This document shows positions 29,729 through 40,056 of a DNA stretch of 64,000 nucleotides, in pieces. Each line of letters starts with the position of its first letter. The first letter of the stretch is position 1. This DNA is from Polaromonas sp. SP1 (lineage in GTDB: Bacteria > Pseudomonadota > Gammaproteobacteria > Burkholderiales > Burkholderiaceae_C), in NCBI RefSeq assembly GCF_003711205.1, contig NZ_CP031013.1, positions 3,700,501 through 3,764,500 of the forward strand. Direction: 5' to 3'. Under the pieces are notes generated by a model. It did not search any database and was not told the origin of the DNA. It saw nothing but the letters and a program-made list of their open reading frames with translations. The position numbers and the translations under genes are program-made.

Positions 29729-30355
29729 ATGACGCTCACCACCTACCTCCTTTACGTCGCAGCAGTGGCCCTGCTGATCCTCACACCCGGCCCGACCATG
29801 CTGATGTGCATGACGAATGCGCTCAACCATGGCCCGCGCAAGGCGATGACGTCAGTCGCCGGCAGCGTGAGCGCGGTGCTGTGCGTGATGCTGCTGTCGG
29901 CCATGGGCCTGGGTGCGCTGCTGGCGGCGTCTGAGACCGCGTTCACGGTGGCCAAGGTGATGGGTGCGGCGTATTTGATCTGGCTGGGCATCAAGACCTT
30001 TCGCAGCGAAGCCGCTGTGTTTGACCCGGCCGCCGGTGAAGCGCCGGCGCAGCGCCGTTCGTTTTTCCTGCGCGGTTTCCTGGTCGGCGCCAGCAACCCC
30101 AAGGCCGTGCTGTTCTTTGCTGCCTTCTTCCCGCAGTTCCTGAATCCGGCTGCGCCCTTTGTGCCGCAGTTCGCCATCCTCGCCCTCACCTTTATGGCGT
30201 TTGAGTTCACGGTGCTGAGCGGCTGCGCGCTGGGCGTGGCACGCATCGCGCCATTGCTGCGGTCCAGCCGTGCCGTGCGCTGGTTCAACCGCGTCTCGGG
30301 CGGGCTCTTCACCCTCATGGGCAGTCTCTTGCTCTTCACCCGCCGCCACACCTAA
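29729..30355 (+). CDS. LysE/RhtB family exporter
   Basis: 208-residue inner-membrane protein with about six helices: TYLLYVAAVALLILTPGPTM at the N-terminus is the LysE signature, followed by SAVLCVMLLSAMGLGALLA, FFLRGFLVGASNPKAVLFFA and a C-terminal helix GGLFTLMGSLLLF. LysE/RhtB members export amino acids or small organic acids. It is inserted between the binding-protein gene and livH (gap 8 bases to livH) and reads in the same direction, so it may be part of the aromatic-acid transport unit. Confidence 0.9.
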   Translation: MTLTTYLLYVAAVALLILTPGPTMLMCMTNALNHGPRKAMTSVAGSVSAVLCVMLLSAMGLGALLAASETAFTVAKVMGAAYLIWLGIKTFRSEAAVFDPAAGEAPAQRRSFFLRGFLVGASNPKAVLFFAAFFPQFLNPAAPFVPQFAILALTFMAFEFTVLSGCALGVARIAPLLRSSRAVRWFNRVSGGLFTLMGSLLLFTRRHT

Positions 30356-30363
30356 TCGGATTT

Positions 30364-31227
30364 ATGGATTTAGCCAACTTCCTCATCCAGCTACTCAACA
30401 GCGTCCAGTACGGCCTGTTGCTGTTCATGCTGGCCGCCGGCCTGACGCTGATCTTCGGCATCATGGGCGTGGTCAACCTGGCCCATGGCAGCTTTTACAT
30501 GCTGGGCGCCTACCTCGCCTGGTCGCTCAGCACGCTGACGGGCAGTCTCACGATGGCGATCATCGGCGGCGCGGTGCTGTCGGTCATCTTCGGCCTGGCG
30601 CTCGAGTGGCTGCTGTTTCGCCATTTCTACAAACGCGATCATCTGGACCAGGTGCTGCTGACCTTCGGCCTGATCTACATCTTTGAAGAAGTGCGCTCCA
30701 TCCTCTGGGGCGACGATGTGCACGGTGTGACGATTCCCGATCTGCTGAGCGCCTCGGTTCCGCTGACCGAGAACCTTTCTTATCCGGTCTACCGCCTCTT
30801 CATGTCGGGCGTGTGCATCGCGCTCGCGCTCGGCCTGTACTGGATGATCTCGCGCACACGCCTGGGCATGAAGATTCGCGCCGGTGCCTTTAACCGCGAC
30901 ATGGCCGAGTCGCTGGGCATCAACATCAAGCTGATCCATGCCGTGGTGTTTGCGCTGGGCGTGGGCCTGGCGGCGGTGGCGGGCATGATCGCCGCGCCGG
31001 TCGCCAGCGTCTACCCCAACATGGGCTCGCAGGTGCTCATCATGTGTTTTGTGGTGGTGGTGATTGGCGGCATCGGCTCGGTGCGCGGTGCGTTGATTTC
31101 CGCGCTGCTGGTTGGCCTGGTCGATACCTTTGGCAAGGTGCTGCTGCCCTCGATGGCCGGCATGCTGGTGTATATGTTGATGGCGGCTGTATTGCTGTGG
31201 AAACCTGAAGGTCTGTTCAAGCAATGA
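30364..31227 (+). CDS. ABC transporter permease, LivH type
   Basis: 287-residue permease with about eight helices and the family motif GLTLIFGIMGVVNLAHGSFYMLG near residues 25-47. The C-terminal VVIGGIGSVRGALISALLVG is the EAA-like loop region that contacts the ATPase. Eight bases after the LysE gene. With LivM it forms the membrane channel for the nearby binding protein; substrate inferred to be benzoate or an analogue. Confidence 0.9.
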   Translation: MDLANFLIQLLNSVQYGLLLFMLAAGLTLIFGIMGVVNLAHGSFYMLGAYLAWSLSTLTGSLTMAIIGGAVLSVIFGLALEWLLFRHFYKRDHLDQVLLTFGLIYIFEEVRSILWGDDVHGVTIPDLLSASVPLTENLSYPVYRLFMSGVCIALALGLYWMISRTRLGMKIRAGAFNRDMAESLGINIKLIHAVVFALGVGLAAVAGMIAAPVASVYPNMGSQVLIMCFVVVVIGGIGSVRGALISALLVGLVDTFGKVLLPSMAGMLVYMLMAAVLLWKPEGLFKQ

Positions 31228-31231
31228 CTTC

Positions 31232-31313
31232 CTGGCCCCCACGCTCGTCACTTCGTGTACTTCGCTGCCCCCCGAGGGGGCTAATTTTCCTTGGGGCGGC
31301 CCGGCGGAAAATT
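31232..31313 (+). repeat. GC-rich intergenic repeat, family B (copy 4)
   Basis: GCCCCCACGCTCGTCACTTC, GTGTACTTCGCTG, hairpin CCCCCCGAGGGGGC and GGGGCGGCCCGGCGG. Sits between livH and livM. Confidence 0.68.
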
Positions 31314-31339
31314 GTTTCTTCTCTCTCAATGTCTGCTTC

Positions 31340-32362
31340 ATGAGTTCAGCAAAAGCAAATCTCGAAATCCTGCCGCGCGGCGTGCAGGTAGCGTTGGCGC
31401 TGGGCCTGATCGCACTGGTCGCCTTCCCTTTCGTCGGCACCGACTTCTACACCCAGATGGTCACGCGCATGATGATCATGGCCATCTTCGCCATGAGCCT
31501 GGACTTGCTGCAGGGCGTGACCGGCCTGGTGTCGCTCGGCCATGCAGCCTACTTTGGGCTGGCGGGTTATGCGCTGGCCTTTTTGACGCCGGCCGGTGAG
31601 CCGGTGAGCCTGTGGTGGACGCTGCCGGTGGCGGTGCTGGCCTCGGGCCTGGCTGCGCTCATCATCGGCTTCTTCGTGGTGCGCACGCATGGCATCTACT
31701 TCATCATGGTCACCATGGCGTTTGCGCAGATGGTGTTCTATCTCTTCTTCGACAACAAGGCGCTGGGCGGCTCTGACGGCCTGTACGTTAACTTCAAGCC
31801 CAGCGCAGCCATCTTCGGCTGGGTGCCGTTTGACCTGGACAGCAAGGTCACGCTCTACTACTTCACGCTGGGCGCGCTGCTGCTGGTCTATGCCTTTTTG
31901 CGCCGCCTGCTCTGGAGCCCGTTCGGCCGCACGCTGGCCGGCATCCGCGTGAACGAGCACCGCATGCGCGCCATGGGCTTTGGCACCTTCGGCTACAAGC
32001 TCTCGGCCTTCACGCTGGCCGGCGCGCTGGCGGGCCTGGCCGGCTACCTGTGGGGCACGCAGACGGGCTACATCAACCCGGAGTTGATGGGCTTTCACAT
32101 GAGCGCGCACGCGATCATGATGGTGATCCTGGGCGGCATGGGCAACTTTGCCGGCGCCATCGTCGGTGCGTTTGCGTTTGAATATTTGCTGCATGTCTTC
32201 AAGGACTTGCCGCAGGTGGGCAGCGTCAACCTCGGCAAGCACTGGCAGCTGTGGATGGGGCTTTTTATCGTGCTGCTGGTGGTTTTCGCGCCGCGCGGCA
32301 TCCTGGGCCTGGTGGAGAAATTCACCCAGCGCAAAGAAAAGACGGAGGCCGGCCATGAGTGA
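31340..32362 (+). CDS. ABC transporter permease, LivM type
   Basis: 340-residue permease, about nine helices. Typical motifs are MSLDLLQGVTGLVSLGHAAY near residue 55, and LGGMGNFAGAIVGAFAFEYL in the C-terminal half. It forms a heterodimer with the LivH-type protein. The stop overlaps the start of livG by eight bases, indicating coupling. Confidence 0.9.
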   Translation: MSSAKANLEILPRGVQVALALGLIALVAFPFVGTDFYTQMVTRMMIMAIFAMSLDLLQGVTGLVSLGHAAYFGLAGYALAFLTPAGEPVSLWWTLPVAVLASGLAALIIGFFVVRTHGIYFIMVTMAFAQMVFYLFFDNKALGGSDGLYVNFKPSAAIFGWVPFDLDSKVTLYYFTLGALLLVYAFLRRLLWSPFGRTLAGIRVNEHRMRAMGFGTFGYKLSAFTLAGALAGLAGYLWGTQTGYINPELMGFHMSAHAIMMVILGGMGNFAGAIVGAFAFEYLLHVFKDLPQVGSVNLGKHWQLWMGLFIVLLVVFAPRGILGLVEKFTQRKEKTEAGHE

Positions 32363-33104
32363 AGTCCTCCTCAGTGCTAAAAATCTCACCAAGCGTTTTG
32401 GTGGCCTTGCTGCGGTCAACGATGTGTCGGTCGACCTCTGGCGCAACCACATCCACGCCGTCATCGGCCCCAACGGCGCCGGCAAATCCACGCTGACCAA
32501 CCTGCTCTCGGGCGACTTGCCGCCCAGTTCGGGCACCGTCACGCTGGGCGGGCATGACGTCACCGGCTGGACACCCGAGAAAATCTCGGGCAAGGGCCTG
32601 GGCCGCAGCTACCAGAAGACCAATATCTTCTTGCCCTTCAGCGTGTGGGAGAACGTGCGGCTGGCCTCGCAGTCGCGCGAACCCCATGCCGCGCACTGGC
32701 TCAAACGCGCCACCAACTTTGCCGCCGTCAACGCCCGCGCCGAAGAAGCGCTGGAGCTGGCCGGCCTGCAAAGCCGCAAGCACGCCGTTGCCGGGACCAT
32801 CAGCCACGGCGAGCAGCGCCAGCTCGAGATCGCCATGACGCTGGCCACCGAGCCGCAGGTGCTGCTGCTGGACGAACCGCTGGCCGGCATGGGCGTGGCC
32901 GAAGCCGAGCGCATGGTGGCCCTGCTGCTGGCCATCAAGAAAAACCACGGCATCCTGCTGGTCGAGCACGACATGGACGCCGTCTTCACGCTGGCCGACA
33001 AGCTCACCGTGATGGTGAACGGCCAGGTGATTGCCAGCGGCACGCCCGCGCAGATCCGCGCCGACGCCGGCGTGCAAGCAGCGTATCTAGGCGAGGAGCA
33101 CTGA
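32355..33104 (+). CDS. ABC transporter ATP-binding protein, LivG type
   Basis: 249-residue ATPase: Walker A GPNGAGKST (about 36-44), Q-loop GRSYQKTNIF, a signature written SHGEQRQLEIAM (LSGGQ replaced by SHGEQ, common in LivG), Walker B VLLLDEPLAGMG and the H-loop LVEHDMD. Overlaps livM by eight bases. Powers uptake through the LivH/LivM-type channel. Confidence 0.93.
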   Translation: MSEVLLSAKNLTKRFGGLAAVNDVSVDLWRNHIHAVIGPNGAGKSTLTNLLSGDLPPSSGTVTLGGHDVTGWTPEKISGKGLGRSYQKTNIFLPFSVWENVRLASQSREPHAAHWLKRATNFAAVNARAEEALELAGLQSRKHAVAGTISHGEQRQLEIAMTLATEPQVLLLDEPLAGMGVAEAERMVALLLAIKKNHGILLVEHDMDAVFTLADKLTVMVNGQVIASGTPAQIRADAGVQAAYLGEEH

Positions 33105-33109
33105 GAATA

Positions 33110-33205
33110 TGGCCCCCACGCTTTTCACTTCGAGCCTGCGGCGCGCTGCCCCTTTCACTTCACCAGGGGCTGGCCTTGCTTGGGGCGGCCCGGCGCTGCG
33201 GCCTC
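33110..33205 (+). repeat. GC-rich intergenic repeat, family B (copy 5)
   Basis: GCCCCCACGCTTTTCACTTC start, degenerate middle with CCCCTTTCACTTCACCAGGGG and GGGGCGGCCCGGCG end. Sits between livG and livF. Confidence 0.6.
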
Positions 33206-33218
33206 GCCTGGAGAATTT

Positions 33219-33950
33219 ATGAGCATGGTTGAAAAACAGATCGACATCCTGATCGCCGCCCAGGACATCAACACCTATTACGGTGCCAGCCATGTGCTGC
33301 GCGGCATTGACTTTCATGTCGCGCGCGGTGAGACGATCGGCCTCATGGGCCGCAACGGCATGGGCAAAAGCACGCTGCTCAAAAGCATCATGGGCCTGGT
33401 CAAGCCGCGCTCAGGCTCGGTCGCAATCAACGGCCGGCCCATGACAGGCGCCCCACCCTACGAAATCGCCCGCCTGGGCATCGCCTATGTGCCTGAAGGC
33501 CGCGGTATCTTCGGCAACCTCAGCGTGGTTGAAAACCTCAAGATGGCGGCGCGCCCCGGCACAAAAGGCCAGCGCGACTGGACGTATGACCGCGTGCTCG
33601 ACACCTTCCCGCGCCTGAAAGAGCGCCTGGGCCACGGCGGCCAGCAACTCAGCGGTGGCGAGCAGCAGATGTTGACCATCGGCCGCGCGCTGATGACCAA
33701 CCCGGACGTGCTGATCCTGGACGAAGCCACCGAAGGCCTGGCGCCGCTGATTGCCAAAGACATCTGGCGCATCTGCGGCCTGATCCGCGAAACCGGCATC
33801 AGCAGCGTGATCGTCGACAAGAACTGGAAACACGTCACGCAGATCACCGACCGCAATGTGATCCTGGTCAAGGGCCAGGTGGTGTTTGAAGGCAGCTCGG
33901 CCGAGCTGCATGCCAAGCCCGAGTTGCTGGCGCAATACCTGGGCGTCTAG
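33219..33950 (+). CDS. ABC transporter ATP-binding protein, LivF type
   Basis: 243-residue ATPase with Walker A GRNGMGKST, signature LSGGEQQMLTIGRAL, Walker B VLILDEATEGLAP and H-loop changed to VIVDKNWK (the usual His is Lys/Asn-like, a change seen in some LivF proteins). The ATG at 33219 has TGGAGAA just upstream; the frame is open to 33180. Last gene of the transporter unit, followed by a family A repeat. Confidence 0.92.
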   Translation: MSMVEKQIDILIAAQDINTYYGASHVLRGIDFHVARGETIGLMGRNGMGKSTLLKSIMGLVKPRSGSVAINGRPMTGAPPYEIARLGIAYVPEGRGIFGNLSVVENLKMAARPGTKGQRDWTYDRVLDTFPRLKERLGHGGQQLSGGEQQMLTIGRALMTNPDVLILDEATEGLAPLIAKDIWRICGLIRETGISSVIVDKNWKHVTQITDRNVILVKGQVVFEGSSAELHAKPELLAQYLGV

Positions 33951-33990
33951 CGTTTAGCGTCTGGCGTCTAGCCGCGGGGCTTCATGCTCT

Positions 33991-34042
33991 GATTTTGATA
34001 GCAGCTTGCCAAGGCAGCGACTGGGCTACAGCCACTTTTTCT
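33991..34042 (+). repeat. Interspersed hairpin repeat, family A (copy 3, partial)
   Basis: Only the right arm GATAGC, then GCTTGCCAAGGC, TGGGCTACAGCC and CTTTTT. Between livF and the IclR gene. Confidence 0.6.
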
Positions 34043-34070
34043 TTAAATTTCCAAAGAAACTGCGGGTGCG

Positions 34071-34913
34071 CTACAGCAAAGAGCGCAGTTCCCTCGCCGC
34101 ATCCAGCAGCAAAGGCAGCAGCTCACGCTGCATGGCCTCAGGCCGCAGCCGCTGCGGCGACGACACCACATTGAGCGAAGCCACCGTGTGGCCCTGCATG
34201 TCGCGCAGCGGTACGGCCAGCGCGTGCACACCCAGCTCATGCTCTTCGCTGGCCAGGCAGTAGTCGTCGATGCGTACCTGGTCCACCAGCGTCCTGAGCC
34301 TGCGCGGATCGGTCGTGGTGTGCAGCGTCAGCCGTGCCAGGTTGCCGGTTTCTGTTTTGGTTTTCAGCCAGGCGCTGAAGTCGCTCTTGGGTTTGGCGGC
34401 CAGCAGGATGCGGCCGGTGGACGTGGCATGTGCGGGCAAGCGCGCGCCCAGGTGCAGGCCATAAGCCAGCACGCGCGCCGGCGCCGTCTTGCCGTCGGCC
34501 GGCGACTTCCACTCAAATCCGCTGCGGCCGATGATGACGATCTCGTCGCCATCCAGCACCGCCACCGAAAATGATTCCTGGGTCTGCGCGGCCAGCCGGT
34601 TCAGCGCGGGCTGGATGGCGCGCGGCAAACGTGCAGTCGCCAGGTAACTGCCTGAAAAGCGCAGGACCTTGGGCGCCAGCCAGAAATAGCTGCCGTCGGT
34701 TTCCAGGTAGCCTAGGTGGGTCAGCGTCAGCAAATGCCGCCGCGCGGCCGCCCGCGTGATGCCGGCGCGCTCGGCCGCCAGCGTGGCATTCAGGCGCTGG
34801 CGCTGGGTGTCAAAGCTCTCCAGCACGGCCATGCCCTTGGCCATGCCTTCGATCATGTCGGCCTTGGCGATGGGAAAGGCGCCGGGCCTGATAGCGGTTT
34901 TAGGAGTGACCAT
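34071..34913 (-). CDS. IclR-family regulator (PobR/PcaR-like)
   Basis: 280 residues with an N-terminal winged HTH (GMAVLESFDTQRQRLNATLA, then ERAGITRAAARRHLLTLTHL) and a C-terminal effector domain (LPAHATSTGRILLAA, DYCLASEEHELGVHALAVPL). The AAARRHLLTLTHLGYL segment is typical of the PcaU/PcaR/PobR group that binds protocatechuate, 4-hydroxybenzoate or beta-ketoadipate. The start at 34913 avoids overlap with pobA; the open frame runs further but antisense to pobA. Divergent from pobA with 126 bases between, so it most likely controls it. Confidence 0.9.
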   Translation of the reverse strand: MVTPKTAIRPGAFPIAKADMIEGMAKGMAVLESFDTQRQRLNATLAAERAGITRAAARRHLLTLTHLGYLETDGSYFWLAPKVLRFSGSYLATARLPRAIQPALNRLAAQTQESFSVAVLDGDEIVIIGRSGFEWKSPADGKTAPARVLAYGLHLGARLPAHATSTGRILLAAKPKSDFSAWLKTKTETGNLARLTLHTTTDPRRLRTLVDQVRIDDYCLASEEHELGVHALAVPLRDMQGHTVASLNVVSSPQRLRPEAMQRELLPLLLDAARELRSLL

Positions 34914-34970
34914 TGCGCGATCATCGCACAACCACGCCAAACATCGTGCAAAGGCGCGCGCCGCCCCTAG

Positions 34971-36436
<1,466 letters not shown>

Positions 36437-36460
36437 GCGGAAAAAGGAAAGAGAGAAGCG

Positions 36461-37027
36461 TCAGACGAACTGCGCGTTTTCTTCCGCCAGCGCCACGGCC
36501 CTGGCCATCACGGCGGCGATCTGCCACACCATGCCGGCAAACAAGAGTGTCAGCAGCTCGTTGCTGCCAAAGCCCAGCGCCAGCGCGCGCTGGCCTGCCG
36601 GTGCGCCAGCCGTCAACACCACAGTGATCAAGGTCGACGAGACCACGCCCATCACCACCGAGGCAAAAATGCCCGCGGCAAAACCGCGCAGGTATTTGAC
36701 CGTTCGCAAGCTGAAATATTCGGCCTGTGAAAAGCCCGAGAAGCAGCGCATGGCACACACCAGGCCGTAAGACGCGCAGCACACCGGCAAAACGCCGAGC
36801 AACACCGCCAGGCATTTTTGCCCCAGCGTGATGTCCAGCGCCGCGGCCTGTGAGACCGACATCGTCACGCCCGCTCGCAGCAAGAGGCTTTCAACCGGCG
36901 TGCTGAGCAGGTGATAAGCCACCGCCAGCGGCAGCGCCACTGCCAGCAACGCGCAGGCCCAGGCCAGCACGCTGCTGATGCCCTGCACATCAGGGCCGGA
37001 CTTGACCGTCGAGATGGTGTGTTTCAA
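36461..37027 (-). CDS. DUF2975 membrane protein
   Basis: 188 residues, about four membrane helices (SVLAWACALLAVALPLAVAY, KCLAVLLGVLPVCCASYGLV, GFAAGIFASVVMGVVSSTLI, ELLTLLFAGMVWQIAAVM). The C-terminal VMARAVALAEENAQFV is typical of DUF2975. With the following XRE gene it forms the common membrane-protein/HTH two-gene unit, of unknown function. An AT-rich palindromic region lies upstream. Confidence 0.85.
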   Translation of the reverse strand: MKHTISTVKSGPDVQGISSVLAWACALLAVALPLAVAYHLLSTPVESLLLRAGVTMSVSQAAALDITLGQKCLAVLLGVLPVCCASYGLVCAMRCFSGFSQAEYFSLRTVKYLRGFAAGIFASVVMGVVSSTLITVVLTAGAPAGQRALALGFGSNELLTLLFAGMVWQIAAVMARAVALAEENAQFV

Positions 37028-37065
37028 GGGAGCACCTCTTGCCTTGTTAAGAGGGTTTCAGTGTG

Positions 37066-37130
37066 ACAGATAAATTACTGCAAAACAATAATTAATATCT
37101 ATAAAACAGAAATTATTTTGACCAATTTGG
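37066..37130. promoter_or_regulatory. AT-rich region with imperfect palindrome upstream of the DUF2975-XRE unit
   Basis: CAAAACAATAATT (37081-37093) and AAATTATTTTG (37109-37120) are imperfect inverted arms in a strongly AT-rich stretch. A likely promoter with an operator for the XRE protein; inference. Confidence 0.4.
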
Positions 37131-37149
37131 GGCTTTCAGCGACAACCCC

Positions 37150-37171
37150 AAACCCCGCCGGGCCGGGGTTT
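37150..37171. other. GC-rich hairpin
   Basis: AAACCCCG (37150-37157) pairs with CGGGGTTT (37164-37171) around CCGGGC. No U-tract. Lies between the DUF2975 promoter and the CoA transferase gene. Confidence 0.45.
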
Positions 37172-37253
37172 AGGGTAAATTGGCCTCACAGCACCGGGCC
37201 GCCGCAGCAGGCGGCCTTCCATAAAGAGACATCCTTCACCCCATCCCTCCACC

Positions 37254-38174
37254 ATGCTCACACCCGCTGCCGCACGCAAATCACCTTCTATCCACCCGCT
37301 CAAAGGCGTACGCGTGTTGAGCCTGGCGCTTAACCTTCCCGGCCCGGCGGCGCTGATGCGATGCCGGCAGATGGGGGCCAGCTGCGCGAAGCTGGAGCCG
37401 CCGGCGCCTGCGGGCGCACCGGCCGGCGCATCGGGCGACCCGATGAAGCTCTACAACCCCACGGCCTATGCCGCGCTGCATGACGGCGTGCGCACCGCCC
37501 TCGCCGACCTCAAGACCGAAGCCGGCCAGAAAAAGCTGCACAGCGAACTCGCCAAAACCGATGTGCTGATCACGTCGTTCCGGCCCTCCGCACTCGTCAA
37601 GCTGGGGCTGACATGGAAGGCCTTGCACAAGCAGCACCCCCACCTCAGCCAGGTCGCCATCGTCGGCAGCCTGGGCGAGCGCGCCGAGGACCCCGGCCAC
37701 GACCTGACTTACCTCGCGGAGAACGACCTCATCACCGGCCTCAATCTGCCCGCCACGCTGTACGCCGACATGGGCGGTTCGCTGATGGCCAGCGAAGCCG
37801 TGCTGCAGGCCGTGATGCACCAGCGCAGCAAAGGCAAGGGTGTGTACCTGGAGGTCGCGCTCTCTGGCGCGGCAGCCTATATGGCCCTGCCGCGCGCCTG
37901 GGGCCTGACGCAGCCCGGTTCAGCCGTCGGCGGCGGCCATGCCGGCTACCGGGTCTACGCCTGCAAAGACGGCCGCGTCGCGGTAGCCGCGCTGGAGCCG
38001 CACTTTGCGGCCAGCCTGTGCGCGGCCGCGGGCGTGCAGGCCGCCGGCATGAAGGCCATGTTTGCGCCTTCCACGCATGAAGCGATTGAGGCCTGGCTCA
38101 AAACCCGCACGCGCAAAGAGCTGGACAAGCTCGCAGTGCAGCAGGACATTCCGCTGTACACGCTGGCAGAGTAG
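37254..38174 (+). CDS. Family III CoA transferase (CaiB/BaiF), short form
   Basis: 306 residues resembling CaiB/BaiF CoA transferases: SIHPLKGVRVLSLALNLPGP, then MRCRQMGASCAKLEPP, and the ATLYADMGGSLMAS segment whose Asp (about 172) aligns with the catalytic aspartate. It is about 80-100 residues shorter than usual and has a shortened C-terminal part. Possible substrates are unknown; no neighbour gives a hint. May be a reduced but active member. Confidence 0.82.
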   Translation: MLTPAAARKSPSIHPLKGVRVLSLALNLPGPAALMRCRQMGASCAKLEPPAPAGAPAGASGDPMKLYNPTAYAALHDGVRTALADLKTEAGQKKLHSELAKTDVLITSFRPSALVKLGLTWKALHKQHPHLSQVAIVGSLGERAEDPGHDLTYLAENDLITGLNLPATLYADMGGSLMASEAVLQAVMHQRSKGKGVYLEVALSGAAAYMALPRAWGLTQPGSAVGGGHAGYRVYACKDGRVAVAALEPHFAASLCAAAGVQAAGMKAMFAPSTHEAIEAWLKTRTRKELDKLAVQQDIPLYTLAE

Positions 38175-38199
38175 CGTTCACGCGCCGGTCCATGCATTC

Positions 38200-38899
38200 A
38201 TGAGGAAACAAGGAACAATCATCCGTTGGGAGGCGGCACGCGGATTTGGATTCGTCCGCAGTCCGGCCGCGAGCGCCGACGTCTTTTTCCATCTGCGGGA
38301 TCTACGCGGCGGTATGCAACCGCGTGAAGGGATGGAGGTCAGCTTTGAAGAAATTCAGGTTGGTGGCAAAGGGCCGCGTGCGATGGCGGTCGAAGCGATC
38401 AGCGTAACGCCGGGGCGGGCCTCCAGCTCCGCGCAGCCGCAAAGCCGTGCTCGCTCACGCGCTGAGGACAGCCCCCCCACGGAGGCCTCGTTCACAAAGG
38501 CAAACCACCACATCAACGGGCGGCCGGGGTTTCGGGGCCATGCTGTTCGTCATGGCGGCCTACGGCGGGTTGCTGCTCTGGGCTGTCTGGGCTTCGCTCT
38601 TGCCCTGGTGGATAGTTCCTGCATCGTTCGTGCTCAATTTGTTGACCTTTTGGATGTACTGGGTTGACAAACATGCCGCGCAGACCAGCCAGTGGCGGAC
38701 ACCGGAAAACACCTTGCAATTTCTGGCACTGGCAGGCGGCTGGCCGGGTGCGTGGCTAGCGCAGCAGGTCTTGCGACACAAGTCGAGCAAACAGTCTTTT
38801 CGGGACGACTACTGGCTGATGGTGATATCGCACGCCGTACTGGTGGGGGCGTGGCTGTTTTGGCCGCCCCTGAGAGAATCACTGACCGCCTGGCTGTAG
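38200..38899 (+). pseudogene. Cold-shock domain + DUF1294 protein, split by a frameshift
   Basis: The first frame (ATG 38200) encodes a cold-shock domain (GTIIRWEAARGFGFVRSP, ADVFFHLRDL) and loses sense after about residue 90. The next frame, open from 38408 to 38899, encodes the DUF1294 membrane domain (MLFVMAAYGGLLLWAVWASL, WYWVDKHAA-type segment, GGWPGAWLAQQVLRHKSSKQ). In related bacteria these form one ~230-residue protein. A C7 run at 38472-38478 is the likely site: one extra base would cause it. It may be a true inactivation, a sequencing error or a recoding site. A separate internal start (GTG 38447 or ATG 38541) could express DUF1294 alone. Confidence 0.72.
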
Positions 38900-38943
38900 T
38901 TCCACCAGGCGATCAGCTTGCACACTTGCCGGCTCAGAGCTAA

Positions 38944-39846
38944 CTAGGCACGCCGCGCCAGCACCACCATCGCCGCCCCCAGCAGCAAGGCGCCCACACC
39001 CTGCTGCGCCGTCAGCGGCTCGGCAAACAGCCACGCGGCCGCCACGGCAGCCACCAGCGCTTCAATCAGCGTGCCCACCACCGTGGCGGTGGGCGACAGC
39101 CGCCGCGCACCCCAGGCAAACGCCAGGTAGGCAATCGAGGTAGTGACGACACCGGTATAGCCCACCTGCAACCAGGCGGTGGCGTGCTGCGGCCAGGTGA
39201 TGCCTTGCGCGAGCGCAATGCCCAGCATCAGCAAAGCGGCGGCGCTCATGCTCCAGGCCGAGGCGGTCACAGCGGGAACCTGCGACGGCATGCGCGCATT
39301 GCCCAGCACCACCAGCGCATAGAGGCCTGCCGACGCCAGCGACCACGCCAGGCCAGCCGCATAGTGAACAGGCAGGCTCAGCGCTTCACCGGGCCAGGCA
39401 ATCAGGCCCACACCGATCAGCGCGAGGCTGAGCGCCAGCAGCAGCCGGCCGCTGGCGCGCTCATAACCGCGCAGCACCGACAGCAATGCCACGATCACCG
39501 GCGCACAGCAGATCGAGATCACGGTGGGCAATGCGGCGCCGATATGGCTGACGCCGACAAACCAGCTGGTGACATTCATCGCCATGGCCAGCCCTGTGCC
39601 GACGACAAGCGCCCTGCCCCGCCACGGCAAATGCCGCCACTGGGCGGCCTCAAGTGCAGCGGCCCTCTGCCGCCAATGCCACCACCACAAGAGCGGCAAG
39701 CCCAGCGCAAAACGCGCCAAGGAAAGGCTGTAAGGGCTCATGCCCCCGGCCATCACAGACTGGGCAACCAAAGCGCCCACACCCCACAAAACGCCCGCAA
39801 GCAGGACGCCACCCCAGGCCAGGGCGGCCGATGTTTGGGTTTTCAT
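38944..39846 (-). CDS. EamA/DMT-family transporter
   Basis: 300 residues, about ten membrane helices in two EamA repeats (WGGVLLAGVLWGVGALVAQS at the start; YAAGLAWSLASAGLYALVVL opening the second). Members export amino acids or metabolites. The ATG at 39846 (MKTQTSAAL) has GGAG 11 bases upstream; an earlier ATG at 39879 lacks one. Stands alone, convergent with the DUF1294 region. Confidence 0.9.
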   Translation of the reverse strand: MKTQTSAALAWGGVLLAGVLWGVGALVAQSVMAGGMSPYSLSLARFALGLPLLWWWHWRQRAAALEAAQWRHLPWRGRALVVGTGLAMAMNVTSWFVGVSHIGAALPTVISICCAPVIVALLSVLRGYERASGRLLLALSLALIGVGLIAWPGEALSLPVHYAAGLAWSLASAGLYALVVLGNARMPSQVPAVTASAWSMSAAALLMLGIALAQGITWPQHATAWLQVGYTGVVTTSIAYLAFAWGARRLSPTATVVGTLIEALVAAVAAAWLFAEPLTAQQGVGALLLGAAMVVLARRA

Positions 39847-40056
39847 GAAAGAAGTTCTCCATCCGTGCGCCTGCTGCAAACGGGATCACCGCATGAAAAA
39901 AGCAGGCAGGCGCGTCAACGCAAGGCCGCGCGCGGTTCAAAACAGAACGGCACGGCCAGTGGGCGCATTCCGGCATCAAGCCGGATGCATCACAGCGTGA
40001 CGGAGGGGGGAGAAAGCTGGAGTTGCATGGATCGCATGATAACGAAGACCGCCGGA

